The notes beneath the pieces are model-generated. The model saw only the letters and a list, made by a program, of their open reading frames with translations. It searched no databases and was not told the origin of the DNA. 64,000 nucleotides of DNA from Paraphoma chrysanthemicola (taxonomy: Eukaryota; Ascomycota; Dothideomycetes; Pleosporales; Phaeosphaeriaceae): assembly GCA_020744225.1 (NCBI GenBank), contig JAGMWG010000008.1, forward strand, positions 930,001 to 994,000, written 5' to 3'. Positions 10,360-20,792 of the stretch are shown here, piece by piece. The translations under genes and the position numbers were made by a program. The number at the start of each line of letters is the position of its first letter. Within the stretch, counting starts at the first letter, position 1.

Positions 10360-11883
10360 GATGGAGATTGCTGCATGCAGAACGGTTTTCAAAATGTTTT
10401 GCAAGAATATCAATGAGGACTCGTCAATAACAGGACTTAAGATGCTTGTCAACTCATTGCATGGCCACAGCTGTCTGCCTGGCATCGGGACAATCCGAAA
10501 GCCATTCCGAAGCAACTACAGCTACCCCAGCTGTCCCTTGCAGATCTGATGGATATCATCTCCAAGCTTAAATCAAAATAACGTGTAGCGTCCTTTCGGG
10601 GACCGACGTTAGCTTCGGCGGTGCTGACGCGAGTTATCGTGGGGTGGCGGGGTCAGGCTAACAGACGACTGCACACTCTAACTGTCAGCCCCAGCCCCAT
10701 TCTTGCCGCAATTGTGGTCTTGTCTTCAACATCCTTGGGAGAGTTGGGTCTTTCTGGAATAGTCGACTTACCAGATCTATCTTGGCCAATGCTTCTACCT
10801 TGGAACCAAGAGAGAAGAGACAATGTGCAGTGCACTGGGCGAGGTGGCCGCAATCAGTTGCCTTCCGGTAGCAGCCTCAATCGGACTAGCGCCGTTGCAG
10901 GAGCATTTCCTTGCCCGTCCAACCCTGCGGTCCACTGACTTTCAGCAACACTGGTCCTGTGTGGCAGGATTTTGATCTGAGAACAAAGACGACCTAAACA
11001 TGCTGTCTATCGATTGGATCGAAGCAAAATTCACGATAAGTTTCTCGCTATTTCAAGCCGTGGCCATTCTCACGATTGCCTTTATTGGATGTCCTTGGTC
11101 ACCGAATATGCTGAGTGGCATTTGGCGAACAGTTCTGATAAGCTAACAGCCGTATCTGCTATTGCGGAGTCGTGAAATGAGGGGCTGGAGGACGTTTACC
11201 TTGCTTGAGTTTGGAAATTTCACCTTCCCACGACGCTTCTCTGGACCTGCGACCCGCGACCCGCGACCCATTCGCCTCAACTACCCGCCTCATCTCACGG
11301 CATACTGCGCACTGTCGTGGTCGTGGGCTTTTAGCTTCTTCATGCCTTCCAGAGGGCTCATCAGCCGTTGGAATGATGATTTTGCGAAAGCCAATAGGCC
11401 GGGGGTGCCCAGCGCTCCTAGCCATAGCGTAGCGAGTCCTGAGTATCCATATGCTTATGGAACGAAGGCTGATAAAAGCTCATCTGAGGCAAAATATGAA
11501 AGGAACGTAAGCATTGTCAAACGTAGAATGTACATGCGATAATTTTCGAGAGGCTCCTCAGTGCAAGTTGACTAGATCGATCTGCTCGTGCTGCTGCAGT
11601 CAGGCACTTCCTTCCTCTGGCAATTGCGATGGAATGTATTCAATAACTGTTGTGATCTGCATGAAGCAGGTCAAACCCAGTAATTGTATATATGATGACC
11701 AAGTATATGATTCTGCAACACTACAGTAGTTATCTCACATATTCAACGAGCAGCACTTCTGCTTTCTGCCGAGTTATCTTCGCGTTTCGTGAGCCAGGCA
11801 TAATATAGAATAGCGAGTGTGATAAGTGCTACCAGCGCTGTCGTAACTTCGTTCGTCGTAAGGGCGGCCGCGGGGCTAGAGAG
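10360..11883. other. Gene-free boundary between oxidase block and conserved genes
   Basis: About 1.5 kb with no recognisable gene. ORFs on both strands around 10.6-11.5 kb overlap each other in several frames and show no domain. A 48-codon ORF from ATG 11000 with one hydrophobic segment (AVAILTIAFIGC) is too short to support. Part of this stretch must be the promoter of the P450 starting at 10359. Confidence 0.45.
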
Positions 11884-12755
11884 TCATAGCGAAGTCTCAG
11901 ATTTCACGTCACCCAGAGGGGGTATTTGCTGGTTGAGATAGGCCTCGAGGTGATCAATCTCTTCTGGGTCGGCCGAGTGTACGAGGTTCCTGCTTGACTT
12001 AGCAATTGCGTTATGTGGATTGATTAGTTTTCACCCACTTATATGTCCTAAAGTCCACCTTGTAGCCGTGCTTGGTCAGCTCGTCGGCGCTCAGCTTTCC
12101 CCACTTGTGCGCGACCACTTGATCTGCGTCGCCATGTCCCATGAAGATGGGCGTGTTCTGGTTTGGGTTGCTGTCCGGGATCATGTCCTTGAGCTTCTTC
12201 TGGAGAAGCAGGTAGCAACTCAGCCCAAAGATGCCGCCCAGCTGATCCTTGTATGTGACACCGGATAGTAGTGACATGGCGCCGCCTTGCGAAAAGCCTC
12301 CAATGACTATGCGGTTGGCAGGTATGCCCTTCTGGATCTCCTGATCGATCAGGTTGTGGAAGTAGTCGCGCGACTTGAAGATTCCCTGTTCGTCTTCTTC
12401 GCGATCGTCGAGCGTGCTGAGCGATTTGATGTCGTACCATCCTGGCATGCGCATGCCCATGTTCTGTGGACATGATTAGCTGCTCTTCATGGCGTAAGTG
12501 AAGGAAGGTATGCATACCAGGGTGATGGGGATGTTGGGTGCATTTGGGAAGATGAACTGTACTTCCTCAAACTTGCTCCGTCGCCGCCAGTTCTCCGCCA
12601 GAAATATCCTATACGTCGTCAGTGCTATACTCGACCTCATCCTCTCAAGTTGACGCGTACCAGCCAGCCCCGCTATCTCCCAATCCATGCGCAACGATGA
12701 CGGTAGCTGTGTGCCGCTTGAGGGCAGGAACGATCAGAGGCGCCTTTCCAGCCAT
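11884..12755 (-). CDS. APT1: Acyl-protein thioesterase 1 (lysophospholipase family)
   Basis: Four exons, complement(11884..11989, 12039..12463, 12518..12608, 12661..12755), 238 aa, the normal family length. It is an alpha/beta hydrolase that removes palmitoyl groups from cysteines of G-proteins and Ras-like proteins in the cytosol. The catalytic triad is visible: nucleophile in GGFSQGG (Ser about 120), Asp in GHGDADQVV (about 176) and His in NLVHSADP (about 208, encoded by the last exon). The early HGLGDSGAGW loop is re-formed across intron 1. The start at 12755 (MAGKAPLIVPAL) matches family N-termini; an upstream in-frame ATG at 12902 would add an unlikely extension. It is divergent from the DNA glycosylase gene. 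Confidence 0.94.
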
Positions 12756-13208
12756 TTCGAGTTGGATGCCACTACGTAGAGGGTAAACAAGAGCTAGAAT
12801 GAAGAGGGTGTAGTGGGACCGTGGGGTAAAGTCTGGCTCAGACGTCGCAATCGCGAAAAGTGGACCTCGGCGCGATCCTGTCGCGCTAAATCGTTCCTGC
12901 ATACGCCCAGGGCCAAAGCTCCAATCACATCAACGACGTCATCTAGCGACGCTGCAATCGCCCCTGGACTTCACTTCACCTATTACTGTACCTTTCTGGC
13001 TCTCACTTCACCCTTCACCGCGTTTGTCATCAGGCTGGTTGAATAGCTTCATATTCTCCAGCGATCCAAACCAGAAGCTTCACCTTCGATCTCAGCTATT
13101 ACACCCATCCCGCATTGAGCACAACTCAAGCTGTTTGTGGCATCTCGACTATTGCGAAGGCCATTGGTCGCATCTTTCAGTCGCGCTCTTTCTCTTCGTT
13201 TCCTCACC
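12756..13208. promoter_or_regulatory. Shared divergent promoter, APT1 / DNA glycosylase
   Basis: A 453-base gap between two divergent start codons. No ORF here is convincing; one frame stays open into the glycosylase from a GTG at 13137, but there is no ATG before 13209. Confidence 0.5.
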
Positions 13209-14813
13209 ATGGCAAGAGCTACCCGAAGCGCCGCGGCAAAATCGGAAGCTGCAAATGCGCCAGTCACCATGAAGGAGCCAGTGCAGTTGTCAAGTCCTCC
13301 AGCGACACCGGCCCCTCGTAGTTCTCGCAAGCGAAAGGCAACCAAGGAAATCGATGTTAACGGCGCCAGTCCACCACCAAAGTCTCCCGCAACACCTCGA
13401 AACACCAAGCGAGCGAAGAAAGGGACCGTAAAGAAGGAGGATGTCAATGACTTGCCTCACGGACTCGGTGCTATCCCGGATCTGCCAGGAAAAGACGAAG
13501 AAGGGAAAAAAGTCTCGCCAGCGAGGAAAGCCAAGACACCGAGAAAATCTACTAAAGTTGCCAAAGTCAAGAAGGAAGAAGTCGATGATTTAGTAGAGAA
13601 GGCGACATCCACGACCAAAGAGTCGCCCAAAAAAAAGGCAAAGAATAATAATTACGGCTTGAAGACGGGCGAGACACCGTACCCCAACTGGCCGCACCCT
13701 ACAGCAGACGAATGCGAAGAGGTAACACGCCTGCTTTCAAAAGTACATGGCAAGGTAGAAGCACCAAAAACCATTCCAACGCCCTCACTCGAAGTCTCTG
13801 GCTGCGGCGAAGTCCCGTCTGTCCTCGATGCACTCATTCGCACACGTCTCTCCGCCGCAACATCCGGCACGAACTCGTCGCGCGCCTTCGCCGGACTCGT
13901 TGCCAAGTTCGGTATCCTGCAATCCGGCATCGGTAAAGGCAGCGTAGACTGGAACAAAGTGCGTCTCGCCGACACCAAAGACGTCTTCGAAGCCATCAAG
14001 TCCGGCGGCCTCGCCGACGTCAAGAGCAAGGACATCAAGAAGATTCTGCAAATGGTGTGGGAGGAAAATCAGGAACGTCGACAAGCTTTGCTATCCGCGA
14101 AATCAGAAGCTCCGGGCGAGTCCAACGAGCACGCCGCAGAGAAGAAGGACGAAGTCGAAAAGGCTGAAAACGACATCGTCTCGCTTGATCACCTGCACCT
14201 CCTGTCGACAGACGATGCCTTCGCCCACCTAACCAAATACCCCGGCATTGGTCCCAAAACCGCGTCATGTGTGCTTCTCTTCTGTCTTCAGCGCCCCAGC
14301 TTCGCCGTTGACACGCACGTGTTCCGGCTCTGCAAATGGCTCGGCTGGGTCCCGCCTGCCGGCGATCCCGCAGGTCTACCGCCAAACGCCAAGGACGGAG
14401 CGTATTTCGCTGGCCCGACACGCAACAGCACATACGCTCATTGCGAAGTCAGGGTTCCGGATCATTTGAAGTACCCGCTGCATCAGCTGCTGATTAGACA
14501 CGGCAAGAGTTGTCCGCGGTGCAGAGCGATCACGGGCGAGGGGAGCGCGGGGTGGGAGGAAGGATGTCCAATTGAGGAGTTGGTGCAGAGGACTGGGGAG
14601 AGGAAAGGTGGAGGCGATGATGAGGCGAGTCCGAAGAAGGGCAATGCAAAGAAAGGAGGTGCGAAGAAGGCGAAGAAGACGAAGACGGTGGTTAGTGAGG
14701 ATGAGAGTGAGGCGGCGATGAGCGAGAGTGAGGGAGATAGTGACGTGTTGAGCGATCTGGTGAGCGATGCCGAGATTGAAGTTTCTGAGGCTGAGGAGGA
14801 TGAGTCCGAGTAA
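13209..14813 (+). CDS. HhH-GPD DNA glycosylase, endonuclease III-like
   Basis: Single exon, 534 aa, with ATG at 13209 in a strong context (CACCATGG). Residues 1-190 are Lys/Ser/Pro-rich and disordered, with several nuclear-localisation-like clusters. The helix-hairpin-helix LTKYPGIGPKTASCVL carries the candidate catalytic Lys near 350, and VDTHVFRL the Asp near 368; their spacing of 18 equals that of endonuclease III Lys120/Asp138. Family enzymes excise damaged bases and nick the abasic site. Downstream cysteines (SCPRC, then EEGC) do not follow the canonical CX6CX2CX5C Fe-S spacing. The C-terminus is a basic patch followed by a highly acidic Ser/Glu/Asp tail. Long terminal extensions make it about twice the size of bacterial Nth. 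A nuclear base-excision-repair role is likely; the lesion preference is unknown. Confidence 0.88.
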   Translation: MARATRSAAAKSEAANAPVTMKEPVQLSSPPATPAPRSSRKRKATKEIDVNGASPPPKSPATPRNTKRAKKGTVKKEDVNDLPHGLGAIPDLPGKDEEGKKVSPARKAKTPRKSTKVAKVKKEEVDDLVEKATSTTKESPKKKAKNNNYGLKTGETPYPNWPHPTADECEEVTRLLSKVHGKVEAPKTIPTPSLEVSGCGEVPSVLDALIRTRLSAATSGTNSSRAFAGLVAKFGILQSGIGKGSVDWNKVRLADTKDVFEAIKSGGLADVKSKDIKKILQMVWEENQERRQALLSAKSEAPGESNEHAAEKKDEVEKAENDIVSLDHLHLLSTDDAFAHLTKYPGIGPKTASCVLLFCLQRPSFAVDTHVFRLCKWLGWVPPAGDPAGLPPNAKDGAYFAGPTRNSTYAHCEVRVPDHLKYPLHQLLIRHGKSCPRCRAITGEGSAGWEEGCPIEELVQRTGERKGGGDDEASPKKGNAKKGGAKKAKKTKTVVSEDESEAAMSESEGDSDVLSDLVSDAEIEVSEAEEDESE

Positions 14814-17127
14814 TGGGGACGAATCGTCTAGAGGAATGCGTGTCGAATGATAGACACGACGGTGGAACGATTTAACATGGTATTATTTGAACTCATATAA
14901 TCAAAAGCATCTATTTGACAACATACATGTACATGTAATTTCAAAATCTCCTAACTATATATACCAAGAACAATTTCTTTGATCCTTATCCCCACCATAC
15001 AATCACCATCTCTATCACACATTCTCCACACACATCATTCCCACCCAATTTAATAATCCTCCATTCTAGACCCATACCCGATGAAGCCCCGGGTCCATCA
15101 TCCTTCCCCCTCATACTATGCACCTCGTACCCACGACCAATTTTTACATCCCACATAAAACACAACCACAAACTATGCACCGTGGCGTCCCACCGTCACG
15201 GTTACATCCGCATGCCCAGTCCGCGCACAAAGTGGCGATCCGTTTATTTGGCAGGTAAGCAAGTGCGCGGTCACGGGGCGCTGAAGTATTCGTGAGGCAC
15301 CAGAAAAGAAGAAACACTACAACTGTGTTTGGGTGGGAGGATGTGCAGATATTGAGAATAGTTGTGGGTAACTAATCGATTGGCTATTCGCTTTGTGTGA
15401 GACTAGAAGGGATACTAGACCTGTACTGTGACGCGTGTACGAAATATCGGTCGATGATCATGTGATTCGTAGCTAAGTGTTGTTGCGGTGCGGTGTAGTG
15501 CAGTACGGCTATCTGTGTGTGCAGTGCAGTGCAGTGCAGGCATGATGCATGTAAGAGCACATGCGTGTATTCACAAAACGTATCGGGAAAATGACAACTC
15601 CACGTTAGGCGTTGTATGCATGGCGTATTTGGCATATGCCCGTTCCCATGATTTTATACAGGGTTGAGTAAATGCTTGTACTTCCCATGCAGCTGCCCCG
15701 GTTCGAGAAGCAAACTGCAGCGGGTACCTGCCTGCACTCGTCTTCGAAGGTAGTACTTTTCATCATCGCTTGTACAATCGAGCAGGCAGCATGCAGGAGC
15801 GCTGGACTGTCGGCGTGAGGGGCAGGTTGGAGATGGTTGCATTGTGATGTAGCAATCGTCCGCCGTTGGCATTCGTCCATGTCCGCCTAATCTGTACTGT
15901 TGCGCTTTCCGAGGGCGTCGTGACGCGGCTTGCACTCGACAACAGTCCCTGCGTCCTGGTAATGGGTCACGTCGACGGATCGGATGTCTTCCCCTAGCCA
16001 GATAGGAAGGACGCCCAAACCCTAACAGCGCCAGCAATGTTTGGAGGGTGTTCGATGATGAACGACGTACCGCAAGACTCGAGGCTCGCTGCATACATTG
16101 GTTGTTTGTGGTCACAGGATGATTAAGCTGCCGATACCCGATGCATGGCGGATATCTGCATATTGTACCGCAGTAGCTAACAAATGTAGGCTTGGGTATG
16201 AGGTATTAGCTGCAACAGCTGACTTGATGTCTAGTCTGCGGCCCGACGAAAGGTGTGATGACTTGGAGACGCAGTATTGGAGGTACTGTGGCTGAATTTT
16301 GTGAGCCCTATTTAGTGTTTTGCGGTTTGTTGAGTTGCCAAGTGAGCATAGGTTGCCTTCGCCTACCTCGAACGTCTCTACCAGCGGCGCGAGTTACATG
16401 GTGAGCAGTTTACACTGCAGAAACAATTAGAGCCAGTGGCTGCTTTCTGACAGCTCGCCTGCACCTGCCGAGGTTTGCCACAGTAGCAAGCTCAACGTGC
16501 TGCCTGTAGTTTGTACTCGGTGTGCCTACGCCACCTTGAGGGGCAGGACGCCATGTAGGTAGTGCGGGCACTTTAGTGATTGGACCCCCAGGTTACGCAT
16601 GGGGATTTCGGTGGGGACGATTCGTCAAGATCCCGGAATACATTGAATGAAATGTTTTCCAACTTGTAATAGTTGGTGCTTCATTGCTAATACATATCGT
16701 CAAGCTTGTGAAGCGAAGGCGGACCGGACCAAAACGCAAAGGTACGGAGGTCTGAAATGAGCCAAATGAAATCATTTCGGCCAGTATGACATTGGATTTC
16801 CGAGATCGTGAACACATCAATCATCTCCATTGAGCTGAAGCTGAAGCTGTGGCTGTGCAGCTTGCCCACTGTGAACGCCCTTGTTTACCGAAGCCTGAGC
16901 GCCAAAAAGAACCCTAACTCAAGGGAGTTTGTGAAATCGAAATGACAGAGAAATGGCATGAAATGATCATGCTGGAGTACATGAAAGGCTGCACGTGAGC
17001 GGCTCAGCCGCGATGCAGGCATCGCTCGCTATGCTGGACCTATATCATCATGATTACGTGAGCTGCGAATGCGAAACAAGCGGTGTGGGCGTGCGAAAAG
17101 CTGGTTGGAGCAGTCTTCCGATGAGGC
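14814..17127. other. 2.3 kb convergent intergenic region
   Basis: The stretch between the 3' ends of the glycosylase and the transcription factor has no supported gene. ORFs at 15605-16115 on the minus strand overlap in two frames and are Arg/Ser-rich without a domain. Sequence is pyrimidine-rich and AT-rich around 14.9-15.2 kb and contains a short pentamer repeat at 15521. A long 3' UTR or a non-coding RNA cannot be excluded. Confidence 0.45.
15521..15539. repeat. GCAGT pentamer microsatellite
   Basis: Nearly four perfect GCAGT units in tandem, preceded by related imperfect units (GTGCGGTGTAGTGCAGT) from about 15485. Non-coding, in the intergenic stretch. Confidence 0.7.
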
Positions 17128-19694
17128 TCACCCAAGGAGTACTGTTGACGTTAGCACAAAGTGACTCACAGTGCGACTAAAAGAAGCGTACCTTCCCAGT
17201 TCCAATCCTTCATTACGCCAAGCCAATGCAGGCGGCCTTTCACCGTGAAGTCAGGCTCGAGCAACTCCGTGTCACTAGTTGAAGTCTGCCTCCCTCTAGC
17301 GGTGGCGGGACGGGCCGTACTTTGCGTAGGTACCGGGTACGGCGATCTCGATTCTACCACTCTTCGTTTCTGGTCTGGCTCGGGCCAGCAGAAGTCGCTG
17401 TCCGTCTGAAAATCGTCAAAGAAGGCGTCAAAATCGCGTTTGGAGGTGTTGTCAGGCGAAAAGCTGTCGCTGCGCATCTCTTCCATCATTTTCCGTTCTG
17501 CAGCGTACGCGTCGCGGCGACACCAAACTTCCTTGGTGACTTCCAGAGTCTTCTCCAGTATGCCGAGCCTCATCCGCGACTGCATGAGTCCCCAGCGGTC
17601 CTTCACCCAGTCGCGATCTTCTTGCTCAGTGACCTCACAGCCTGCTGCCATGAGGGGATATATATGCACAATGACAGATCGTGACCGGGGTTCGACTGTG
17701 GCCAATTCACAGAGAACTTTCTTAGCTAGGACGGGTGATGATTGAGACGGAATCTCTGGCACAGCTTGATGTAGGTAGAGCAACGTTGCGTATTGGTAGG
17801 CACGGGCCGTCTTGATCGAGTCGTGAGGACTGGTTGTTTCATCTTCGGGGTCTTCGATGAAGGACGGTGGTGCCCACTCCTCCAGCTGTGACTTCAGGTG
17901 CATTGCCTGCGATATGATACTTGGTCCGTTGCTATCTGTCCTTCGCACTTTTCGGACGAGATTCGCAACACGACCGATGATGGGGAACAACGACTGAGCG
18001 CAACCCATGAGTGGATCGAGTTTCGAATCCGTCTCTCCACTTGCGTATATGCTTTCATGGACAATGTCCACGTCATTGTTCTCATCATCGTCTGCAGAAG
18101 TGAGACGGGCGATGACATCCATGTAGATCCATGTGTTGCAGAGGAACTTGAGGCGAGCCCATTCTTCGCCCTGTTTGGGTGTTTGGCGATGTTGCACAAG
18201 CGCCTGGTTGATCAGAATCTTGGCGCCCTTGATGTGGTTGATGCCAGTGCTGATGTGCTGGTCCCAAGACTCAGAAAAGGCAAGCACGAGCGTCGTCGAT
18301 ATGGCTGCATCGAAGCGCATGTTCTGCAAGCCAGCAGCCAACGCATGAACAGCATTGCGCATGTGATCGATCCCTTGAATGCGCATGGCAGGCATGTCCT
18401 TGCTCTGGTGAAAGGACGTCATCGACGCGATCGCATGGTATAAAGCAGGACAATCGCGGGCAAGGGGCCACACAAGAGTTCGCCACGGGTTCTCTGTAGG
18501 ACCATCCTTGACAGAGAGTACGCCACACGTGTCCCTATCGTACCGTCGCGTGAGGTGCTCTGGAGAAGCAAGGGAGAACTGTGGTTGCACAAGCATTGGT
18601 ATGTCGGGCGAATCTGATGACGAGGTGCTCGAAGCGGAAGACGGGGTGGGTGAGGGGAGTCGCATGACCCACGCTTCTGGATCGAGACGCGGTATCTCCT
18701 CGACCTCGTCGTCCATAGGCTCGGCCGGCGGGGTCAAGCCCGTTGGCTGATAGAAGGCCTCATGCTGAGTTACGAAGGAGCTGTACTCTTCTGGCGGGAC
18801 AGTTAGGTCGGTACCTGGCATCAATAGATCCACGAGCCGCGGGGACTGTCCTGAAGAAACACTTGATGGGGCCGTGGGTCGACTCTGCCTCGTCCTTATG
18901 CTTTCTGAGCCAAAAGTGCTTTGTGATCCGGCCAGTGAGCCTGGTGCGAACGAGTCAACGGGCGATATTGACTGCGGCGTAATCAGGTACGGCGATGACA
19001 GTGGCGCAGCATAGAGGTTGTCGGCCGGCGGGTATGACGACTGCGAAAACGATGTTTGGAGAGGGAGATGGTGGACCGTCGGGTATTGCGGTGGGTTTGG
19101 GAAGTAGGTGTTCTGAGCATGGCCAGAGTAGCCATAGTGTTGATCCTGGAAGGCGGAAGTGTTGTGAACCTGTATGGGCGCAGATGTGGGCGCGTTTGAG
19201 TTAGAATCTACACATGTCAGAGAGGTCCTAGAGCAGCAACGACGACGGACCTTTCCTAGCCTTGGTGGCCTGCTTGGTCGGGGCGTTGGGCTCCTCGAAC
19301 GGACGCCATTTGAAGTCCTTCTTGTAGCCTCCACATGTCACCGCTCGGCGGGCGCACTGCTGACAGGTGGGTTTCGTCTCGTCGCATTTGAGTCGTTTGT
19401 TCTTGCATGTTATGCACCCTGCATGGAGTTATTAGTACAGCCTTCATTCACCAAGGGCGCACTGATCCGGGTCTATTGCCAAAGTGGAGTATGAGGACAG
19501 TGGGACAGCATACCATTGCGGCTCTTGGACTGTTTCCTCTTGGTGACGCCCGCCGTCTCCGGCGCTTTCGGGACATGTTTGGATGCAGACGGCGGTGGAG
19601 GAGCGATCGTCCTGGCGGCTGTGGGGATCTTCGGAGCAGGTTCCGGCGCGTTCAAAGCGTAAGAGGGCGACGATATGGTAAGCGTCTCCGCCAT
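17128..19694 (-). CDS. Zn2Cys6 fungal transcription factor
   Basis: Four exons, complement(17128..17141, 17192..19207, 19251..19418, 19514..19694), 792 aa. The zinc binuclear cluster GCITCKNKRLKC ... TCQQCARRAVTC (CX2CX6CX6CX2CX6C) begins near residue 61 and needs the exon 1/2 join to be complete. It is followed by a basic linker (KKDFKWRPF), a long Ser/Pro/Gln-rich region, and a C-terminal fungal-specific regulatory half with mainly helical sequence. The final coding exon is only 14 bases and gives the ending DWNWEVLLG, with a TGCTAAC branch site just upstream; read-through of that intron would give a longer non-family tail. The exon 2/3 intron uses a weak GTCCGT donor. A nuclear DNA-binding regulator; the target pathway is not evident, as neighbours are housekeeping genes. 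Confidence 0.87.
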
Positions 19695-20792
19695 ATGCCA
19701 CGATGCTGTATGCGCTGCGTGTGTGCGCCTGCGCGAGAGCCGTCTGCGGCCAATATGCGTCTCCAGTGACGGCCAGCCTGCAGAAGTGCAGGGCTTGGAT
19801 CTAAAGCAGAGAGATGGACTCGCTATCTAAAGTGGAGTCGAAGCTGGGGTTGGAGGCTTGACTTAGCGCAATCAGCGGGAGCTCGGGCTCGGAGTCGAGA
19901 CGAATGGGATGCACCAAGCGGGCGTGGGATGCTGCAGCAAATGTCACCCGCGCACCTGGGACGACCAGGGCCCGTTGATATCGAAGTGCGCCCTTGGAAA
20001 TGCCTTGTGCGCTCGCGCGTGCATCTCAAGTTGCCTCGAGTCCAGGGGCTGCGTGGCACCGTGTGCGCTGGGAGAAGCCGTTGTTTGTGGCCAGGCACAT
20101 GCATCCCAATGGGGGCTCCCTTGTCGACTTCTCCGCGTTACTCGTCAGCCTTGCTCGGGAGCCAGTTTGGATCCGGCAAGGTCCCAGAGTCAATCCTTCG
20201 GAAAATGAGAGTTCGATCCAGGTTCGATCGGGTGACAGATGCAGCACCTCGCATGCTTATTCAGGCCATTCCTGCTTGTCTAAGAGGCCAGGAATGGCGA
20301 AGTGGCGCTTGACAAGCAAATCGCCCAGCCCGCACCGAGCTCGGATCGAGTCTGCGCCATCGCTATTGCGCCACATGTCTTCGAATCGCATGTTTCCTAG
20401 CTTTTTGGATGAGCAACGGCTGGGGCCAGATTCTTCGTTTGTGCTGAAGTTGGTTGAAGGATTCAGCCACAGAGCTGCGTGAAAGACATCGTGGTCGAGA
20501 CCGCAGCTAGAGTTGGTTCGGATGGGAACAAAGGAACGTTCCGACCCAGCAAACGAAGACTACGCTTGTGATACTAGCAACGTACATGATGACGCTTTCC
20601 TATCTAATCCTAATGCTTCGATACTATACAATCGCCTATTCCGCAAGGAAATTCTACCCCTATAGGCTATATAAGACAGCTGGAGAATAATATACAGGTT
20701 TACACCGAGCAATGCGAATACATGAGTCCGGCCACACATAGTCGTATAACACTTGCACCTCTACACCCTCCCATCGTCCCGTCAACCACGCA
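19695..20792. other. Upstream region of the Zn2Cys6 gene; no gene seen
   Basis: A 1.1 kb stretch between two minus-strand genes. Plus-strand ORFs at 19909-20482 overlap one another in three frames and show no domain, so they are rejected. The region should hold a long 5' leader or promoter of the regulator and the 3' UTR of the Mtc5-like gene. Confidence 0.45.

Noticed and set aside
11000..11146. 48-codon ORF with one hydrophobic segment
   Set aside because: Too short, no Kozak support beyond the ATG, no homologous pattern known to me.
11159..11542. Overlapping ORFs on both strands
   Set aside because: Three frames overlap in a GC-skewed stretch; none has domain features.
15605..16115. Overlapping minus-strand ORFs of 91 and 153 codons
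   Set aside because: Two frames open at once, Arg/Ser-rich, no domain.
19909..20482. Three overlapping plus-strand ORFs upstream of the Zn2Cys6 gene
   Set aside because: They overlap one another and lie in a probable promoter/leader; no conserved features.
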